From: Krumholzibacterium sp965370495
GTDB lineage: Bacteria > Krumholzibacteriota > Krumholzibacteriia > Krumholzibacteriales > Krumholzibacteriaceae
DNA length: 17,619 nucleotides
Assembly: GCA_965370495.1 (NCBI GenBank)
Contig: CBDUUV010000050.1
Coordinates: 1-17,619, forward strand
Direction: 5' to 3'
Made by a program: the position numbers and the translations under genes. Below the pieces are notes generated by a model. The model was not told where the DNA came from, did not search any database, and saw nothing but the letters and a program-made list of their open reading frames with translations. Shown piece by piece: positions 14,942-17,619 of the stretch. The stretch's first letter is position 1. Each line of letters opens with the position of its first letter.

Positions 14942-16612
14942 TTATCTGGAATGATATGTAACTTCCAGGAATGGGATAAAGTTTCCTTCCTCAAGCAGGA
15001 TGGATTCAGTTTTCCTGCCAACCCTTATGGATGTCTCGGCAAGTTGATATTTGTTCGTAGGCCAATGGGCCACTTCGACCTTGACCCTGTAAATGCCTTT
15101 TTTGATCTTCTTGCCATGCATGTCTTTGAGGTTCCAAATGTATATGTGGTGTCCTACATCGATGCTCGCGCCTGTTACACCATCGGTATCTTCGAATCCT
15201 GAAGCCATCGCCCATTTGGGAAGGGTGATCTGGTTTTCTTTGACATAACCGGCAAAACCCGATACATACACTGTTGTTATATAATCTCCCTTTTCGTCCT
15301 CGATCCAGATAGCTGTCTGCGGCGGGAGTTCGTCTCTGAACCCCAGCACGAAATCGATTTTGACAAACGGTTTTTCGTAGTCTGAAACATTGAATTTCGG
15401 GATCCGGGGCTGCATTTCGTTATATACCAATTTTGCTGCTTCCGATTCCGGATATTTTTTTGCAACTTCGATCCAGTAACTCATGCCTTCTTTATTCCGG
15501 GCAACGCCTCGATAAAAGAGGGCCTCGGCCTTGATATCTTCGGCCGCATTGCTTTCGGAGATTTTCTCGAGATCTTTGACTGCCTGTTCGTGTTTGTTCA
15601 GAAAGAAGGGGAACATTATGCCGAATATCCCCCTTGTCAGCAGTATTTCAGGGTCATCAGGATTGATTTCAACTGCTCTGTCAAGGTAGTCGAATGATTC
15701 GAAAGCAAGAGCAGCGCGGTAATTTGTGTCATCATAGGTTCTCGCGTCGTATGATTCTGCCAATCCCGCAGTTGAAAGGGCAAGGAGCCTGTATGCGGCA
15801 GCATTACCCGGATCCAGGGCGACACATTCCTTGAGCGCGGCGCGGGCCTGGTTGAATGAATTTTCATCGTAGTATTTCTGACCAAGCTTGAAGGCTACCC
15901 GTGCATTTTCCCGGTTTTCAGCAGGAGTCTTTTTGATGGAAGATATTTCATCGCTGTCATTCTCCGTGGGGTTGATTGTGCTGCTGCTATCCCCGGCAGG
16001 TTTTTCCATCGGTTCAGAAAGAGTCGAGAGTTTCTTTTCAGCAGAAGTGGCTGTTTCAGAGTCCGGAGCCAGTTCAATTATCGTTTCCAGCGCTTTCCTG
16101 ACACCAGAAGTATCATCATTACTCTCGTGCCCTTCCGCAAGCATTGTCCAGGCAGTGATAATCATCCTGGCCGATTCCGGGGATGATGATTCTTTGTAAA
16201 TCTCGATAGCCTGGTAAAGATCTTTGATGCCGCCATCGAGTTTGCCGAGGAACTTGGGGATCTTGATCCCCATTATACCCCTGTAAAGGTAGGCGAGTGG
16301 ATTTTCGGGATCGAGACTTATAGCTTTGCCGAGAAGCTCGAAGGATAACGAGGTCAACTTTCCGGCTTCCATGAAATCACCGGTCTGTCCGGCGCTCATG
16401 CCTGTATAGAAGCCCAGGTAGGTGAAAGCTTCGGAGCTTCCGGGATGCTCGGCAGTGGCCTTTTCAAGCAACGCAATAGCCTGTGTAAGCTCGCCTCTAC
16501 CGTTCAGGTTTTCAGCTTCGGTTATATATTCATCGATTTCTTTAGACTGGGTGGTTGTGGCGAGACAGGAAAAAAGACAAAAAACGATCAGAAACGTAAT
16601 CTGGATTCTCAA
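14942..16612 (-). CDS. Exported TPR protein with C-terminal DUF2271-like domain
   Basis: From the TTG at 16612 the protein is 556 aa and opens with a compact signal peptide, MRIQITFLIVFCLFSCLA. LFSC at Cys16 is a marginal lipobox, so it may be a lipoprotein. Two TPR regions follow, separated by a Ser/Glu-rich linker (about residues 198-237). Both contain the same unusual insertion in which a repeat is followed by LYRGIMGIKIPKFLGKLDGG in one and LTRGIFGIMFPFFLNKHEQA in the other. Residues 414-556 resemble DUF2271, a periplasmic domain: WIEDEKGDYITT, LPKWA, DGVTGAS, a YIWNLKD segment and GIYRVKVEV. The role is unknown; it is probably a periplasmic or envelope-associated assembly or binding protein. 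An upstream ATG at 16651 adds 13 residues but has no ribosome-binding site. The gene is divergent from the GAF-PAS sensor. Confidence 0.82.
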   Translation of the reverse strand: MRIQITFLIVFCLFSCLATTTQSKEIDEYITEAENLNGRGELTQAIALLEKATAEHPGSSEAFTYLGFYTGMSAGQTGDFMEAGKLTSLSFELLGKAISLDPENPLAYLYRGIMGIKIPKFLGKLDGGIKDLYQAIEIYKESSSPESARMIITAWTMLAEGHESNDDTSGVRKALETIIELAPDSETATSAEKKLSTLSEPMEKPAGDSSSTINPTENDSDEISSIKKTPAENRENARVAFKLGQKYYDENSFNQARAALKECVALDPGNAAAYRLLALSTAGLAESYDARTYDDTNYRAALAFESFDYLDRAVEINPDDPEILLTRGIFGIMFPFFLNKHEQAVKDLEKISESNAAEDIKAEALFYRGVARNKEGMSYWIEVAKKYPESEAAKLVYNEMQPRIPKFNVSDYEKPFVKIDFVLGFRDELPPQTAIWIEDEKGDYITTVYVSGFAGYVKENQITLPKWAMASGFEDTDGVTGASIDVGHHIYIWNLKDMHGKKIKKGIYRVKVEVAHWPTNKYQLAETSIRVGRKTESILLEEGNFIPFLEVTYHSR

Positions 16613-16618
16613 GGGTTT

Positions 16619-16624
16619 CTCCTT
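16619..16624 (-). promoter_or_regulatory. Ribosome-binding site that favours the TTG start
   Basis: On the minus strand AAGGAG lies 6 nt before the TTG at 16612, whereas the ATG at 16651 has no Shine-Dalgarno-like sequence. The shorter product has a better-shaped signal peptide, so I prefer the TTG. Confidence 0.65.
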
Positions 16625-16840
16625 CGCTGAGTCGGGCAATAATGATTTCATGCTATTGATACGGGACTGTATGTAGAATGTTTCGACCTTTCCATTTTAT
16701 TCACGTGCAAGAGTCTGCTATATCTGACACGATTCAGAAATATTTTACAAGTTGTTATTTTTGTATTCTGCCGGTCGTCGAAATGTAGTAGGTTCAATAG
16801 TAGTGGGACTGGACAGAAGCAGAGAATCAGGGAGTAACTC

Positions 16841-17619
16841 ATGGCGGCCCGCAGAAACGATACAAAAGATATTATCAGAAAAATCACAGACTTTGATGCG
16901 GCGATTGGACACCTGGACACTTTTCAGGTTACGAGGAAGGCTCTTGATTTTATTGTTAAAAAAATGAAATTGAAACGGGTTTCCATCGCAATGCTCAAAT
17001 CTGATAAATCAGGTTTTATTATGCGCGATGTAACCTTTAGTATCAAGAATCTTGATACGGGGCGTTTTATACCTTTTGAATCTATTTTTCCTGGTAAGGT
17101 CGTGCGCTCCGGTAGTTCCATATACCGCCCGGATATCAGGCAGTATCAGCCAAAGTTGGAGTTTGATGATAAGCTTGTTGCCAGTGGTTTAAGATCCGAT
17201 TTTGTGGTTCCACTGATTGCTGAGGGAAAGTGTATAGGTACTCTGAATTGCGGATCTGAAAAGGTCGATGGAATTACGAAAAATGATCAAAATCTGCTTG
17301 CTGTTCTTGCGTCAAGGCTGGCTCAAGCGCTTCAGAATGCCGGATTACATGAGGATATTATTGAGAGTAATAAAAGGTATAGAGCGGTGTTCAACAACCC
17401 TCTGATCGCAATATATCATTTCGATAAAAACTTTAATTTAACCGATACCAATCAGGCCGGAGTAGATCTGCTTGGATATTCCAGGGAAGAGCTACTCCGG
17501 ATCAAAATTGCAGATGCAAATGTGGATCCTGAAGCTGTTTTCGATTATAAAAATAAATTGATGAGTGGCAATGAATTACATGACTATGAGCATGAACTGA
17601 AATGTAAGAATGGTAGAAT
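16841..17619 (+). CDS. GAF-PAS sensor protein, N-terminal part (3' truncated by the window)
   Basis: The frame opens with an ATG preceded by AGGGAG 6 nt upstream and stays open to the last base, giving 259 residues. Residues about 20-165 are a GAF domain, with FVVPLIAEGKCIGTLNCGS and a closing LAVLASRLAQALQNAGL helix. A linker helix leads into a PAS domain from about 178 (RYRAVFNNPLIAIYHFDKNF, then the LLGYSREEL motif at 210-218). Such proteins usually continue into more PAS domains and a histidine kinase or diguanylate cyclase, but the output domain is outside the window. No N-terminal membrane helix is present, so the sensor is cytoplasmic. It is divergent from the TPR/DUF2271 gene with a 228-bp gap from the TTG start, in which I found no clear promoter. 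Confidence 0.85.
   Translation, partial: MAARRNDTKDIIRKITDFDAAIGHLDTFQVTRKALDFIVKKMKLKRVSIAMLKSDKSGFIMRDVTFSIKNLDTGRFIPFESIFPGKVVRSGSSIYRPDIRQYQPKLEFDDKLVASGLRSDFVVPLIAEGKCIGTLNCGSEKVDGITKNDQNLLAVLASRLAQALQNAGLHEDIIESNKRYRAVFNNPLIAIYHFDKNFNLTDTNQAGVDLLGYSREELLRIKIADANVDPEAVFDYKNKLMSGNELHDYEHELKCKNGR

Noticed and set aside
1..17619. CRISPR array or intact insertion sequence
   Set aside because: No regularly spaced repeat series beyond the two-copy 24-mer and no transposase or integrase motif was found.

Overview
The window looks like part of a diderm (Gram-negative-type) bacterial chromosome. It has sigma-54-type AAA+ activators, an exported TPR protein with a possible lipobox, and near-consensus sigma-70 promoters. 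Most of it is moderate in GC (about 50-57% in hand-counted stretches). One segment, about 1360-4985, is clearly AT-richer (32-35% GC in two stretches I counted). The style, with many TPR-fused regulators and TPR membrane proteins, resembles deltaproteobacterial or FCB-type candidate phyla. I cannot assign a taxon from the sequence alone.

Region 1 (1-4985, + strand) reads as a glycan operon. It starts with the C-terminal part of a polytopic membrane protein with TPRs, of the kind found on GT-C, polyprenyl-phosphate-sugar-dependent glycosyltransferases. Next is a two-domain protein with an N-terminal sugar nucleotidyltransferase and a C-terminal dolichol-phosphate-mannose-synthase-like GT2. It ends with two adjacent enzymes that closely match mycobacterial DprE1 (FAD oxidase) and DprE2 (SDR reductase), the pair that epimerises C2 of polyprenyl-phosphoryl ribose to arabinose. 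Together they suggest a route of activate, load onto lipid phosphate, epimerise on the lipid, then transfer. A hairpin follows the last stop codon.

Region 2 (5100-9800) holds regulators. A near-perfect sigma-70 promoter drives a 682-aa TPR/AAA+/Fis-HTH activator on the + strand. Convergent to it, on the - strand, is a GAF/AAA+/Fis-HTH activator followed 29 nt later by a DUF355 (adenosine-specific kinase) gene. A strong hairpin at 9551-9572 separates this unit from a third - strand unit: an atypical histidine-kinase-like ATPase (390 aa) and a possible 68-aa ORF.

Region 3 (10967-14400) is a regulatory intergenic region followed by a + strand pair. The intergenic region carries two tandem promoters, one with a palindrome over its -10. 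The pair is a 120-aa secreted protein of unknown function and, 19 nt later, an 857-aa TPR/AAA+/HTH activator. The layout recalls secreted-peptide/TPR-receptor pairs, but that is only an analogy.

Region 4 (14400-17619) has a 542-bp non-coding stretch with 24-bp direct repeats 80 bp apart. It also has a - strand exported TPR protein with a DUF2271-like C-terminal domain, and a divergent GAF-PAS sensor gene that runs off the window end.

Three REC-less sigma-54-type activators, one HATPase protein and one GAF/PAS sensor lie within about 12.5 kb, so the right two-thirds of the window is signal-transduction rich. I saw no convincing -24/-12 promoter next to any of them, no tRNA or rRNA, no CRISPR array and no intact transposase.
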